Below are positions 12,451-28,777 of a DNA stretch of 64,000 bases, one piece after another. This DNA comes from Paraspadella gotoi (taxonomy: Eukaryota > Chaetognatha). Location: assembly GCA_051294375.1 (NCBI GenBank), contig CM119266.1, forward strand, positions 1,307,554 to 1,371,553, given 5' to 3'. Each line of letters starts with the position of its first letter. Position 1 is the first letter of the stretch. The notes beneath the pieces were generated by a model. That model searched no databases. It was given only the letters and a program-made list of their open reading frames with translations, and was not told the DNA's origin. The translations under genes were made by a program, and so were the position numbers.

Positions 12451-13078
12451 ACAGTGACTGAGATCAAGCAAGGGAGAGAGAGGAGAGAGAGATCATCATT
12501 AGCAACAACGAGGGATCCCACCGGCTTCTCCGCAAGAAAGAGAAAGAGAGAGAGAGAGAGATCAGAAAATATTTGACCATTTGCATATATAATCGCTGAC
12601 TTTTTAAAAAGACGCGCGTTCAACCGTCAAATCGAGACAAAAATAACAACAACAACAACAACAAGAAACGAGTCTACTGGACGGTTCACTCCGCCAAAGT
12701 GGGTCAGAGTTCAGCCTTACCTTAAGGTAAGGATGAGCGCGACAGTCGAATCCGAAATCAAACAAGCGGAAGGTAGTAAGATTGTAAGCGAGACACTTCA
12801 TCTTAATTCTTATCCATGAATTCTAGTATCTCTCGTGATTGACAGAAACAGCAATCTGTTATCTGAGTCACAACAGTAAATTGGGTCAGTCTGAATTCAA
12901 AGGAATTCAGACTCACTCAGTCCTGCCACGGGACAAGCTCGGCCTATTTTACGATTTCCATCTCCACGCCTAAAAAGTGTGAAACCCTTCTTCACTCTTT
13001 TCACTCTCACCATTTCACCGCAAAGTTCACAATTGACTGTCACGTGACAAAAGTTTTACGATCATGAAGACTGGGGAG

Positions 13079-13674
13079 TAAGGCGCAGTAAAATTTCTAA
13101 ATTTAACTTTAATTAAAATTCTAAAAGTGAGGAACGAACAACATTATACTAATGAACTTTTATGTAATAAAAATATTTATAATAAATTTCACAATTTACG
13201 CAGTAGTACTAATCCAATAAATGTTAAAATTTCAAAGCAGTTTTTTCTAAGATTTTTTGCAGATTTGGATTTGTCATAAAAAGTTGATAAAAAGAAATAT
13301 AACTCTTTTTGAAAAATTCCTTCATTAAGTGTGTCAAAAAACAGAAAAAGCTATATTTTAAGCTGAAAATTTACTTTTTATATATTAAATATAGTTTTTT
13401 TCATTTTTAACCCACTTAATGAAAGAATTTTTAAAAATGATTTATATTTTCTTTTATCAACTATTGACAAGGAATGCAAATCTGCATTCAAAATTTAAAA
13501 AAGCCTATTTTGAAATTTTTCGATTTTATAAGGATAGTACTCTGTATAAATATAGCCTACTGTGAAAATTAAAAAAACATAAAATTAATTTTTTTTACAA
13601 ATTAATGTTCACTGATGGTATGTTGTTCATAATTGACTTTTAGAATTTCCGTACGTAACTTTCACTACGCTCTA
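13079..13674. mobile_element. Foldback/MITE-type DNA transposon, copy 1, with 8-bp target duplication
   Basis: A 596-bp AT-rich element with ends TAAGGCGCAG and CTACGCTCTA (imperfect inverted repeats). It is flanked on both sides by ctggggag (13071-13078 and 13675-13682), a perfect 8-bp direct repeat. The interior is a long imperfect palindrome: the cacttaatga/tcattaagtg blocks and tttgcagattt-type blocks mirror each other. It has no coding capacity. The copy at 31067-31678 is the same element in reverse orientation. An 8-bp duplication is typical of hAT- or P-type transposases; which one drove it is inference. Confidence 0.92.
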
Positions 13675-13879
13675 CTGGGGAGGGAGAAATGGGTCGGAGA
13701 GAGAAAGGGGAGGGGAAGAAGGAGGAAAGGGGGTGAAATTAAAAAGCAGGGAGAGGAGGAGGAAGAGGAGGAAGATGAGGATGAGGAGGAGGAGGAGGAA
13801 GAGGAAGAATTTGCCATCCGTAAAAACGAGAAAAGCCAACGAGAATCCACTTGACTTCGATCTCGGAATTCTACGGGAC

Positions 13880-13990
13880 TGCCCCTCCTCTCTCCCTCTC
13901 CCTTTTCTCTCTCTCTTTCTCTCTCTCTCTCTTCTCTCTCTCTCCTCTCTCTTCCTCTCTCTCTCTCCTCTCTCTCTCTCCCTCTTCTCA
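13880..13990. repeat. Imperfect (CT)n tract
   Basis: CT-rich run with tc/cc interruptions. It follows a (GGA)n-rich stretch (13740-13810). Confidence 0.85.
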
Positions 13991-14508
13991 CTCTCTCTTC
14001 TCTCGTCAGGAATTGTTAGGAAAGTTATCTTTTGTAACTGGTCTCGGTTTAGGTTTACGGATAAATTTTTAAGGGAATGGTTCCTCTCACTTTTTCAAAA
14101 AAAAAAAAAATCTTAGGCTGTAACTTTAGGCGACGCAAAGAGGAAAGAAAGGGCGAGGGTTACAACAGAATCGGTTATTACTAAACAGAAGAATTTTTTG
14201 GCGGTCTCTTTTCGGTGTGTTTAAAAGGAGAGGGAGAATAGAGGGGGTAAAAAAAGACAGAGAGAAGCAGAGAGAGAGACGGAGAGAGGAGATTGAGACG
14301 AGAGCAGAGAGAGAGAGAGAGAGAGAGAAATATTCTGACAATCTGGATACTCTTTTCCGGTTATCATTTTCGGGAAAAAAAAATTTTCTCTCCCGAAATC
14401 ATTCCGATTTTTACAATCGCCCTTAAGACTAGCCAGCCCGGTTAGAGGAAAATATTTGTAAAATCGAGAGAGAGAGAGAGAGATACCGTGGATAAAAATA
14501 ATTTCATA

Positions 14509-14601
<93 letters not shown>

Positions 14602-15320
14602 TTTGTTTGTAGTTAGGTATTTCAGTTAAATCTATCAATCAATCAAATCAATCAATATTAAGACCATGAAAAAAAATTCATATCCTATGTGTTATGACGG
14701 AAAAAGATTGACTAATAGAATTACGATAATGAGGCAGACTTTAGTCAACTTTTTCGATAACAACCATCGAAAGATTTACAATCGATAACATTTTTATCTT
14801 TTTTTTTTATTCCTTTGCGATTTCATTGTAAATTCGGAACCTTTGATCCATCGTAAGTTTTTTTTTCCTCGCGTAGTAAAACGTAAACAAAATTCCTGGA
14901 CGAAAAAGATAAGACAAAAACAAAAGTTTATTATTATCAAATATCACATTTCATAAACATTTATCCCTCGCGAGGATAAAAGGCAATGATCGTTCGTTAT
15001 AAAGACAATCAAAATTGCAATGTAATTACAATAACATTAAAAATAATTACAACTACGCTCGTAAAGGGACGCTTTATTTTCAGAGGCACGTTTTTTATTA
15101 TATTATTTATTTCCTAAGTGGGAAGTATGACAAACATAGCAGGGAATTATGTTAACCGTTGAAAGAAAAGATTTTTTTTAAATTGCTTTTTTTGTTTTAA
15201 TTTTCCGAGATGTTGATAAATCAAAATTTTTGCGGACAAACTTTTTTTTAAAATCTGGGCGGTAACGTTTTTTAAGATTCTTTAAGACATTCACTATTCC
15301 TCTATCGAAGAATAATCACT

Positions 15321-15404
<84 letters not shown>

Positions 15405-15760
15405 CTTTATCAAAAGAGGCGCACAAATATATTCTCAAAACATAAAAGAGTAAGCAATATTCTTTAATCGAATTGCGAAGAAAAAGGAAGTTTTGGACTA
15501 ATGGAGGAAAAAAGCTTAACTGATAAACTTCCTTTGTTGATGGTAACATTTGATTGCCTTTTTTTAACCACGTTGTTTTTCTCGCTTTTTTAAAAACAAT
15601 TTCTTTCTTTTAAATTAATTAAAATAACTGCTTTCCCACTTATTACTTCTCTATTTCTACTTTCAGTCTCCCTTCTGTTCCTCACTCGCAAAAATATCTT
15701 TCTTTTTCTCTTGAGTGTTTTTATCAATATCATAATCAGTTAACCATTCTTTTCGACATG
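13991..15760. other. Non-coding stretch, no gene seen
   Basis: AT-rich. Holds a ~95-bp (ATT)n microsatellite (about 14503-14600) and a (GA)n run (about 15325-15399). No exon with paired splice sites was found. Confidence 0.5.
14503..14600. repeat. (ATT)n microsatellite
   Basis: Nearly perfect trinucleotide array. Confidence 0.97.
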
Positions 15761-16027
15761 CACTCCTGTGCAAAAAAAAGAGGCCCCATTTTAAATTTAA
15801 TTCACGGCCGCCCTATGAAATACTTTTAAAGAATTTGTTAGAAATTAGTTAAGTGTAAGTCTCGAAAAGTGTAAGTCTCTTTAAATTTAGCCAAGTGGTT
15901 TAGGAGTTACGATTTTTTTATTTAAATTGACCTTTATTTTACCACTATATATTTTTTTAAATTATTTCATATAACTTTTTTAAAAGGCAGTAATCAATCG
16001 GTCCGTCTTTTTTACACAGGAGTGTAT
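15761..16027. mobile_element. Short terminal-inverted-repeat element, Tc1/mariner-like MITE candidate
   Basis: Left end CACTCCTGTGCAAAAAA (from about 15763) and right end TTTTTTACACAGGAGTGTA (to about 16027) are inverted repeats of about 17 bp. The ~265-bp interior is AT-rich and non-coding. A TA is present at the right border and TG at the left, so a TA target duplication is possible but not intact. The superfamily is inferred. Confidence 0.65.
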
Positions 16028-16169
16028 TTTTCCACTACCAGAAAAAAAAGCGCAATCATCCAAAAGTTTAACAAATGTTTTTATCCACTCTTTAAACTTT
16101 CTTCACTATTCCCAGATCCATCTTTATCAACCCCCCACCTCTACTTTCCCCATCGGCCATCACCCACCA

Positions 16170-18911
16170 TCACCGCCCGACCCCCGCCTCCTCCACCGAC
16201 GCCTTCAAATCCCTCGCCGCTTGACTGACTTCCACCGCTCCGTCCACCATCTCCTGTAGCGCCCCCCGCGCCGGATACTGCAGGGCCGCCCTCTTGACCG
16301 AGTTGACAAACCGCTTGAGCGAGTCGCAAAGGGCGTTGGCGCGGGCGGCGACGTGCGTCTTGACTTGGTGGCGACGCAGGTGGCGGTGGAGAGTGTCGCC
16401 CATGAAGACGATCTTGTGACCGGCGACGACGAGGGGTTTGGAGTGGGCGAGGAAATGCTTGGGTCCTTCGTCGGCGTCGATGGAGCGGAAGAAGGAGTTG
16501 ATGGAGTTGGAGAGGAGGAGGAAGTGATCCGCGATCTGGAAGAGGGTGGAGGGTGTTGCGAGTGGGGGGGGGGGGTTGGGGAAATTGGCTTCATTGCTTA
16601 ATATGAATGAAAAAAACAAGAGAAAAATAAGGCGACAAAATTCGAGATATAAATGAATCAGTGAAGTATTTTGAATATTTTTAAAACAACTGCTAACTGC
16701 TAATTAACTATGAAACTACGAAACGATAAAATCTAAAGTCATTTCAACTGAAAACGAATAAAAAAAAAAAGAAGAAAAATGTCAGAAACAAATTTAAAAA
16801 AATACACAAACACAAAAACAGGAAACTTAAAAAGAAACAACGACCCAAGTTCAACATCAACCTTTCGTTCTTTCAAAATCAACCTTTCGTTCTTTCAACA
16901 TCAACCTTTCGTTCTTTCTACATCAACAACCGAATCCAAACCTGCGGGCGATAAAAATCCACGATCGTCTTGTCGTTGGGCGAAAGCGGCGACGACGACG
17001 TGGAAGGGATCGTCGACGCCGGCGACGCCGACGAAGACGCCGTCGAGGAAGAGTGCTCCCGGATGAAGGCGTCGAGCTCCGCCTCCGCCTCCGACCTTTG
17101 AAGGTTGCGGAGATTAAGATCGAGCACGCGGGCGTCGATCCTGGAGGCGGAAGTGGAGTCGTGGACGTTGGAGTTGGCGGGGAGAGTGGTGGAGCCGTTT
17201 CGGAGGGAAGGAGGAAGAGGAGGATTCGAGGAGGAAGAGTAAGAGTCGTTGTCGACGGCCTCGTCTTCGCGGCGATCGTCGTCTTCCAGTTCCCGACCGG
17301 GAGACGGTCTTCTCGGCAAAGGAGAACCTCTGGGCGATCCTCTCGGCGAAGGAGAGTCCGTTCGCGTCGTCGCCGCCGACATTCTGTCCGGACGAGGGAC
17401 TTCGGGCAGAGGGCGTCTCTGAGTCGGGATGGAAGGAAGAGGCCTATTGGCGGAGGAGAACGACCCGTCGACGGAGGGCGTCTTGACGGCGGGTTTGGGT
17501 TTGAGCGGAGGTTTGCTGCCCGGAGGCGGCGGCGGGGGCGGCGGCAACGGACGAGAGGTGGGGCGGCGGTCGCTCTCGGAACGCTCGAAGATTAAAGACG
17601 CGTTGCCATGGACGACGGCGGCGAAGGAGGACGCCTCTTCGCCGACGACGCGTGCCACGCCCACTATGACGTCGAGGGAATCGGGGGAAGAGGAGGAGGA
17701 TGAGGAGGAGGAGGAGGAGGAGGTGTCCCGGATGAGGGAGGAGACGCTCCAACGAGTCTGTGGGAACGGGGAGTGGATAGAGAAAGTGATAAATAAGTGA
17801 AAAAATAGATAAATAAATGAATGAATGAATGAATAAATAAATAAATAAATAATAAATAAATAAAAATGATATTTTTCTAACCCAAAGTTCCGCTACTTTA
17901 TTTTCTCATGTTTTATTTCAATTTGGGTTTAATCATGCCATTTCTTTATTACTGTCAATCTTTTTTTTTGGTATCGTTTTCATACGAACATGGCAACAAG
18001 CTTTGTCTGTCCTCTTTTGTCGTTCGGATATCAAATTATATATAAAAAAGTGAAATAAACATCACAACCGACGTCGATAGAGAAAATCGATTAATGAATT
18101 CATGAATTCACTCTCTCGCCTCTTCTGTCTGCCGCAAACATGTTTAAAAATAACTAACTTTTATCAAATGAGAGGATAATATTTATATTAATTGTACCAA
18201 TTTTATAATAAAGTTTATATGAGACCTATTACCTTCTGCAAAAAAGTAAAAGAGCAATAAGAGGAAAACAAGAACGGTAATTCAAATGTGTTGAGTCGCA
18301 GTGTATTTATAACACTTATTGCATCGGAATCGTGTCTTTTATATTTAAAGTTTTAATATTTCCTGAAGGCGGCGCTAGCAGTCACTTAGATTAGAGGTTT
18401 TTTCCTGTCTTAACAAATGAGCAATCAACTATAGGCGAATTATATGCATTTCTAACGTAAGTGGGACAGAAGGACAGAAGGACAGACATACCGACTGACA
18501 GACCGATTGACCACCAGTATTCGCGGCGCAACTAAAAACAGTAGCAGGGGAAAACGCTGATGAGTTATTGGACCAACTCATTCTATCTTACCCTTGGCTG
18601 AGCCTTACCTTACCTTATTTTAAGCCCTTCTCTTTCCGACAATTCCTTGACCGCTCCAACCGAAACCCCCAACACCATATCCTACGGAGCCTCCATCAAA
18701 TCTTTTCAACGCTGCCTTATCCTTATAAATCTTTACCCTTTTCCCCAGCCGTCCTTACCCTCTCCAACTCGGCGACGGCAGCGTCGACGGCGTCCAAAGA
18801 CTTTCTCAGCGGCGACAGCGAAGTCGTCGTCTTCGTCGTCAAGGAGGCGTCGACGATGGAGGAGGATGAGACTCGATCCACGACGCGTTGGGCGATGTCG
18901 ACGAAGGCCTG

Positions 18912-18972
<61 letters not shown>

Positions 18973-21335
18973 TCCGTAAGTCAGTTATTAAAAAAAGAAT
19001 CAAACTACAATTCATTTAAGCAACCAATCAATCAACCAATCAATCACCTTCAGACTCCGCCTCATTTTCGCCACTGCGACTTCAATCTCCGACGCTTTCG
19101 GCTCCAACTCTTCCTTCGACCGCCACCTGCGCCCGACAAAAGCGGAGAGGCCGTCGGCAGAGGCGTTCACGTCGGCCTTGTCAGTGGAAAGTAGAAAATT
19201 CAATAAAAATATAGATTTAAATACAATTTTTGATTCCTTGCAAATGAGACAAAGTTCCTTGAACTCATTTGCATAGTGTCGTGCTTTGAATTTTGTTTTG
19301 TATTGTATTTTATATTGGTTGTACCAATTTCATTTAATAATGATAATGATAATGATAGTGATAATAGGTCTTTTAGTAAAAAAAAATTATAATTTAAAAT
19401 TACAAATTACAAATTAAAATTAAAAATCACAAATTTTATTTTACCAAGCCTATATAAATTATAACAATGAAAATTTCTTGTCCATATTGAGTAATTATTT
19501 ATTGATAATAAAACAACGTTCCCGACATTTTCTCTTCACCTGCAGCCTTTCGAGCAACTCCAACGCTTGGTCGGCGTCGACGGGCAGTTCCATCCTTTCG
19601 GAAGAAGAAGAGGAGGAGGAACAAGGAGACCCCGGAGAAACGGGTTTCTGCATCTGATATTCGACGCCGAGAGCATCGAGCGACGCCGAGACGGAATCTC
19701 CGGCGTCGGAAGTGGAACCGCGACGAACCGGCGTCGAAGATCCCGGCGCCGATCGCTGCGGACAGCCGACTGGAATGTCATAGTCGGCTTCGCCGCCGCC
19801 GCCGAATCCTCCGTCAAACTCCTCGTCCGCCATGGCCTTTCCTTCGGGGATCGTGTTCAACGAGGCCTTCAAGTCGCTCGACGATTGACCCAGCAGAATC
19901 TCCGACGCTGCAGAGCTGCGGTTGGACGCGCCGCCGACGCCGCCGCCCGATCGACCAGGCGACAACGCCGCCGACGGCGAATCGTAGAGGCTCTCCGCGC
20001 CGTTTCCCGCGGCGTCGTTTCTCAATGACGCCGCGGAGGTTCTTAAATCAAGAGAAGAGGAGCTGCCGATCAAGAGAGACGAGGCCGACGACGCGCTCAG
20101 ATTGAGATTGACGTTCGAGACGTTGGAAACGCTCGTCGAGGATTCCCGCATCCCCGAGGCGCCGCCTCCGACGCCGCGAGAACCGCTCATTTTGCAGGGG
20201 CTCCCCTCGAAGCCCGAACCGACGCCGCTGAGGATGCTGCCGCGACGAAAGGTTCCATCGACGGCGTCTCCGTCGGGCGACGTCAGTGAACGACTCGACG
20301 GGCGATCGTAAATCTCGGAGGAAGAGATTTCCTCTTCGGGCAAAGACCCCAACGAGGCCATGGACGAAGGCTTGGGGGTGTCGTAGTCGTCCTCTGGAAA
20401 CCCGTCGTTCCTGAGAGAGTTGTAAAGGTCGTTTAGTGATACTGTCACACCATCTCCATTCACAATTTTGTTAGTATTTTATTTGGTAAATGACCTAATT
20501 TCCTAATTCCCAATTTAGTTAATGATTTAGATATCATTACAAGCACCCCTCTAACCAAGCACCTGGCATCTCGTACGACCGGCGATTCAGTGCGCATCGT
20601 CTTGGCCGGCCGACCGGCGTGCAGCGGAGACAGCGGACCGGCGCCGACGCCGACGCCGCCGAGGCTTTGGTTCGACGAGGAGCTGGAAACGGTAAGCATG
20701 GAGCCGTCTTCGAGACTCTGCTTGGATCCGAGGTAAGAGGGCGCGTCGTAGAGGTCGACAGGCTGATCGAGCGACGCCGATGATGCCAAGTCGTCCGTAG
20801 ATTTGGGGCAGTCGTAGACGTCATTGGGCTGTTGCTGGATAAGGCGATCGAGTTGATGTTGTTGTTGAGAAGAAAAGCGAGGTCTAGGGACGTCGTAGTC
20901 TTCGTCTCCGCCACCGACGCCATTTCCGGTCGGATAGACGTAGGCGTCGCCGATTAATTTCGGCGTCACCACGCGATTGGGCGTCACGTCCCAACTTCTC
21001 CTGGTCCAATTTCCGGCGGCGTCGTCTCCCCCGCCGATTCCGGCGCCGCCTTCCAACGCCGTTCCGCTTCTCGGCGTCCGCGAGCCCGAGAACCTGTGAA
21101 GAGGATCCTGACGGGCGGCTTCGAGGGCGGAGGGCGAATCGTAGATGCCCGGCAGGAGGCGGAGGCGGTTGCCCGGCGCCAGCCCGCTTCGCCCGCTCGC
21201 CGATCGGCAAAGCCACCACCCTTCCAGCCCGGCCGTGTCGAACTCCAGCACCGTGAGGACTTCGCCGGAACGAAAATCCAACTCGTCCGAGGATTCGGCC
21301 GGGTTGTCGAAGAGGGCTTTGGCCAGGCACGACAT
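16170..21335 (-). CDS. Cas-family SH3 adaptor (p130Cas/BCAR1-NEDD9-EFS type), complete
   Basis: Six exons (minus): 21335-20563, 20410-19540, 19176-19048, 18908-18759, 17757-16942, 16535-16170; 3105 nt, 1034 aa, all junctions GT..AG and in phase. Cas proteins are cytoplasmic docking scaffolds of integrin/FAK/Src signalling. Seen: an N-terminal SH3 (about 5-62: ALFDN, DTAGLEGWWLC, APGNRL); a substrate region with nine YxxP sites (YDSP, YVYP, YDVP, YDCP, YDAP, YDTP, YDRP, YDSP, YDIP); a helical Ser-rich region (RRWRSKEELEP, VVHGNASLIF); Pro-rich stretches including RPLPEVPRP, a plausible Src-SH3 ligand; and the C-terminal FAT-like domain (from about 914: SNSINSFF, HKIVFMGDTL, ALQYPARGALQEMV). 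No YDYV-type Src-SH2 site is visible. ATG at 21335 aligns with the family start; a non-coding 5' exon is possible. Confidence 0.95.
16850..16925. repeat. ~25-bp tandem repeat beside a Cas splice donor
   Basis: Three to four copies of a unit containing aacctttcgttctttc. The array sits about 20 bp into the intron after the exon ending at 16942. Confidence 0.85.
18366..18515. repeat. Dispersed repeat, copy 2
   Basis: Diverged copy of 6888-7045, here inside a Cas intron, with the same gaca-rich tail. Confidence 0.8.
18913..18970. repeat. (GA)n array forming an acceptor polypyrimidine tract
   Basis: In gene sense this is a (CT)n run ending directly in CCACAG, the acceptor of the Cas exon starting at 18908. 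Confidence 0.9.
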
Positions 21336-22893
21336 GGTTGAAGGAGGGTTAAAGGCTGGTTTGATGGTGGAGAGGTCTGAGGATCGAGGTGGGATGTAGC
21401 TATCTATTGGAGTGGAGAGAGGACATGACGGGAAATGGTAAGGTGGAGCTGGATGGAAGGGTCTTTGGTTTAAGGGATGGCGAATTGTTATCTACTTTTT
21501 GGTAGTATGAATTTGATTTTGTTTAAATGCGGCATACTGCATTGATTTTGATTTTTGTTGATTGCTTTTATTTACTACGTTTATTTATTTTATGTGATTG
21601 AATGAGTTTTTTCGTAACGAGGCTGACTGGCGTTGTTTTGTTGTGTTCCGCTAAGAATTGAAAAAAAGATTTCAAATTTTCACATGTGGCTCATGGGACG
21701 ATTTATTTCTATGTTAAATGTTGCACGTTTGTAAATAATGTTGAGTATAACTTTTTTTGTAGTTTCTTAGTAGTTTTATATCGTGATGATTTTATGATTT
21801 CAGATCTTTTTTTCGTGTCAAGTGACGAGTATTGCGAGGCACCTTGTGGCGAGTGTTTAACTTTAAACATAAATAATATTTATTACGCTAAAATGATTTT
21901 AATGCGACGTCTCGTTTTCAAACCTCCACTATCGTCCTGAAAATAGAAAAAGGAGATAAATGAGGAAAGGAAAAAAAACGTTAATTAATCGGCGAGGGGG
22001 ATGGAAAATAAATCGGTGCGGATTTATTAATAGCAGATTTATTAATAGCAGCGGAAGCATTAATTCTTCATCCATTTGTATTCGTAATTCGTTTTACTCT
22101 TCGATTTTTACGATCGATTTCGGACGTAGGCAAGGGGGGGGGGGCAAAGATCGAAGAGGCAGGAATGTTTGGGCAAAGATCGAAGACAGAACTTTCGCGT
22201 ACAAACGATTTTTATCGGAATTTGACGATCGCGAATTCATTTTTTTTTCTGGTTGTTTTGATATCGCGATAAAGGGAACAGGGATGGATGGTGTTGTTTT
22301 GGGATTTTTAAAAATCTTTTGTCATGTTTTTTGGGTTGTTTTTTTTTTCACTTTTTTAGTTTTATGAGAAGTCAGAATGACGTAAATATATTGACTGGTG
22401 CTATTTCTTAGTTAATATTAGAACCCACTCAAACATACTTTTTTTATCCTTCAATCATTTTATATTATTTTTTTATGTTTAACGTATGTTTTCAGAGCAA
22501 TATATTTAAATTTTTTTTCTCAAAAATCAAAATCAAACGATATATTTGAATCTCGCAACTCCCTGGCAAAGTTTTCTAAAAATTTCAACTTTTTACTTTT
22601 TCCCGTCGTAAAAATCGTTTCGTGTTTATCACTTTGAACGCGAGAAGAGCAAACGAGCCAAAGATAACATTGTTAAAATAATGTTTTGAGATATTTATTT
22701 CTCCGCACCCGACATCGATGGTGTGTGTGGCTTCGAAAATCGAGGAATAACGATCTTTGCTCCGCGGTTAACGCAAACGTAAACTTTGACGATCAAAGTT
22801 TTTATTTTATTTTATAATAACAGTTTTTTTTCTCTGTTTGCGATTTTGTTCTCACGATTTATATCCGCGTGTGTGGGAGGGAGAGAGTGAAAG

Positions 22894-22946
<53 letters not shown>

Positions 22947-23553
22947 AAAAAACATTCTGCGACGGTGAGTAAAGCTCAGGTAAGGGCCTCCGGTTTTTGG
23001 AAACTTTGATTCAAATAAAATCTCTCTCTAATTTTTTTCGATTTTAAAAACGTTGAAATTTAAAAAAATATGAGAGCTCTTTGAAAAAAAAAATTAGGAT
23101 AGAAAATCCATATGGGAATAAAGATGTTGAAACCGAGAAGAATTGAGGAGCGGGTCGGGTGAGTGAGTGAGATCTGTGAATTCAGTGAATTGTCGGAGGA
23201 ATTGGATGAGGAGTCATCACTATAGGTGAGGCTGGAGGCTCATTTGAAGTTTAATATATAAAATTCAAGCGCAAAAAGAAAATCGGAAGTTAAAATAAAA
23301 ACGAAAAAAAGGATTAAACCTAACACTTTTTTTTAAAATTATTGTTTCTGTTTTAGCGAATCGTTCTCATTTATAAAACAAAAATATGATTTTTTAAAAA
23401 TTTTGTTTATTTAGTCGAGAGAAACTCGAAGTTTTGTTTGTTTACATGACGCAAAATGTCCGTCCGTCTCACGAATATTTTTCTCTCTCGTCGTTTCTGA
23501 AAGGGTGTGTGAGTGTGTGTGACGACAGAGCGACAGAGAGCGAGAGAGAGGAG

Positions 23554-23601
<48 letters not shown>

Positions 23602-24867
23602 GAGAGGAGGAAGAGAGAGTAGAGAGAGAGAGAGAGAGAGCCGTGATTACTTTTTTCGCTGAACTAAAAAAAAAACCCGACTTCTACTTCTTCTTCGGCG
23701 AAGAGCGCGCGACACCTGAAACTTGAAAAATGATCTCGTCGCTGTCGTCGTCGTCGTCGTCGTCGCTCCTCTTCCTCACTGTGAATCGTGAAATGATCCT
23801 TGGGACGAAATTTCGATCACTGGTCTACGATGAAGATGAGGGAAGGACGACGAGTGCGATTCGACGGCGATCGATGATCACGACGACTACATCGTCATCA
23901 TCGATGAACTGAGAGAGAGAGAATATCTTCGGCCCCGAGCTCTGGCGGCGTTTTCGAGCCCGTCGGGCTTTGGAAGGGTTTTAAACGCCGAGTGGTTTGG
24001 GCTTTTTGAATTAATCGAGATTTTGTGTCCTATCTCGCTCTCTCGCTCTCTCTCTTTTTTTTCATTCTTTCTTTCGTTCTTTCTTTCTTTCTTTCTTTTT
24101 TTTTCTTTCTTTTTTTCTTTCTCTCTCTCTCTCTCACTCTTTCCAGGGGTCATAATTTTATTTTATTACAAATTAATAAAATCTAGGCCGCTTTTAATTC
24201 CCATATTTAAACATAAATTAACTCGTAAAACATTATTTAATATTATAATATTAATATATATTAAAATTATAACAATGTTTTTAATCAATTTTGCATCCTA
24301 AATTTAAATTTAAATTTTGAGGAAACAGAAACAACCCAATGTTATTATACTTTTTAAAAGTGAAGAATATCGGGTTCCTTTTCAGTCGTAGAGCGAGCAA
24401 AAGTTGTTGGTTCGACATAGTAAAACAACCCAAAGTTCCGAAATTCAGAGTAGCAAGATAGCGGAACGTTCTACTGTTTTCCTCTCTTCAAAACCAGTCC
24501 CGTTTGGCGGCGCACAATGGCTTCCAGCCTCTCCCTCTCGGTTTATTCAATAGAACTCAATATTACGGTTAAAAGTAACGAATGAGATTTGGGATTAAAG
24601 TGGCTAACAACTGACTCGGCCAGTCGAATTGCCACACACAGAAGGACGACAGTGGGATGGTCCTCTTCTCGTCGCTCGTATCGTCGTCGTCGTCGTCGTC
24701 GTCGTCATCAGTGTTGTTGTTTACTTTGAATGCACTGAGGATTTCCTTCCTGTCACAATCGAATCTCAATGAGCAGTAATTCTGAAATGACAGAACGATG
24801 AGAAAATCTAGCGTCGGATAAACGTGAAAGAATTTGTGGAAGACAATATCTTCACAACATCACAAAC

Positions 24868-24938
<71 letters not shown>

Positions 24939-25792
24939 AAAACGAAAATCCACTCAGGTTATTTTTTCGTCCTCAAAAAGTGAAATCCTTTTTTCTTTCA
25001 CTTCAAAAATAAAAAAAAAGGAAGATTCTTCACAGACTTAACAGACTTAGCATCCTCTTAAGAAATTTCCCTTTTTTGCAGCGATTCAATGAGTCATTCT
25101 TCTGCTCTCTGAACAACTTAAAAGGCCTTTCTCTCTTTTTTAATATTAATTAAAAAAAAAAAACACCGTTTAAAATTTCGCTAACAAAGGCTCCAGGTTC
25201 TGGAGTGGCCCGAGCAACGAGACCGAGAACCCGGATTAAATTTGAATATTAACGAGTTGATAATGGGGAAAAGCTTAACGTTCGTTTTATTTTAAAGAAT
25301 CAGATGCGAAGTCACGGTCTTATCTCGTTGTGAATGTGATGTAGACAATAAAAGGAAACAAAGGAGGAAACAAAAAAAAATCAACGTTTCGTTGGTGACG
25401 TTTTGTCTGTGAAAAAAAAAGAACATTGTTGAAATGAATTACTTAAAAATATTTCTTTAAAAAATATTTCTTTTTTTTTTTTCAAGGAGAAAAATCCATC
25501 AACTTTGGCTAAAATGGATTTTTGAAAGGAAGCGTCGATTGAAAAGTCTGAACTTGAAGACAAAGAGGAAAAACAAAACAAAACGCCGTTTTTAATAACA
25601 ACGACAAAGACCTCAATTTTACGTCTCTGGGAATCGCAACAAAATGTCACGCAATAGACGATATAAACGTCAACAACAGTGACATCTTTCGTCAATTAGT
25701 CATTTCCATTACTCGACCGTTTCCTACAACCAAGAGCCTAAACAACAAAGAGCAAACAGCAGAGCGGGACGCCGACGCCGCCGGCCGGCGTC
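21336..25792. other. Divergent intergenic interval between Cas (-) and LIX1 (+)
   Basis: About 4.5 kb with no supported coding exon. It should hold both promoters and possibly untranslated 5' exons. Simple repeats: (GA)n around 22886-22943 and 23545-23640, (TTTC)n-like around 24060-24140, (CGT)n around 24680-24705, (CT)n around 24872-24938. Confidence 0.5.
24872..24938. repeat. (CT)n microsatellite
   Basis: Pure CT run. Confidence 0.95.

Positions 25793-28777
<2,985 letters not shown>

Noticed and set aside
17053-17595. Plus-strand frames over the Cas and carotenoid oxygenase exons
   Set aside because: GC-rich shadows of the minus-strand genes, Arg/Gly-rich, without splice or family support.
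24569-24769. Minus-strand frame with an Asp10 tract
   Set aside because: The Asp run is a (GAC)n microsatellite. Flanks show no family motif or clear splice pairing.
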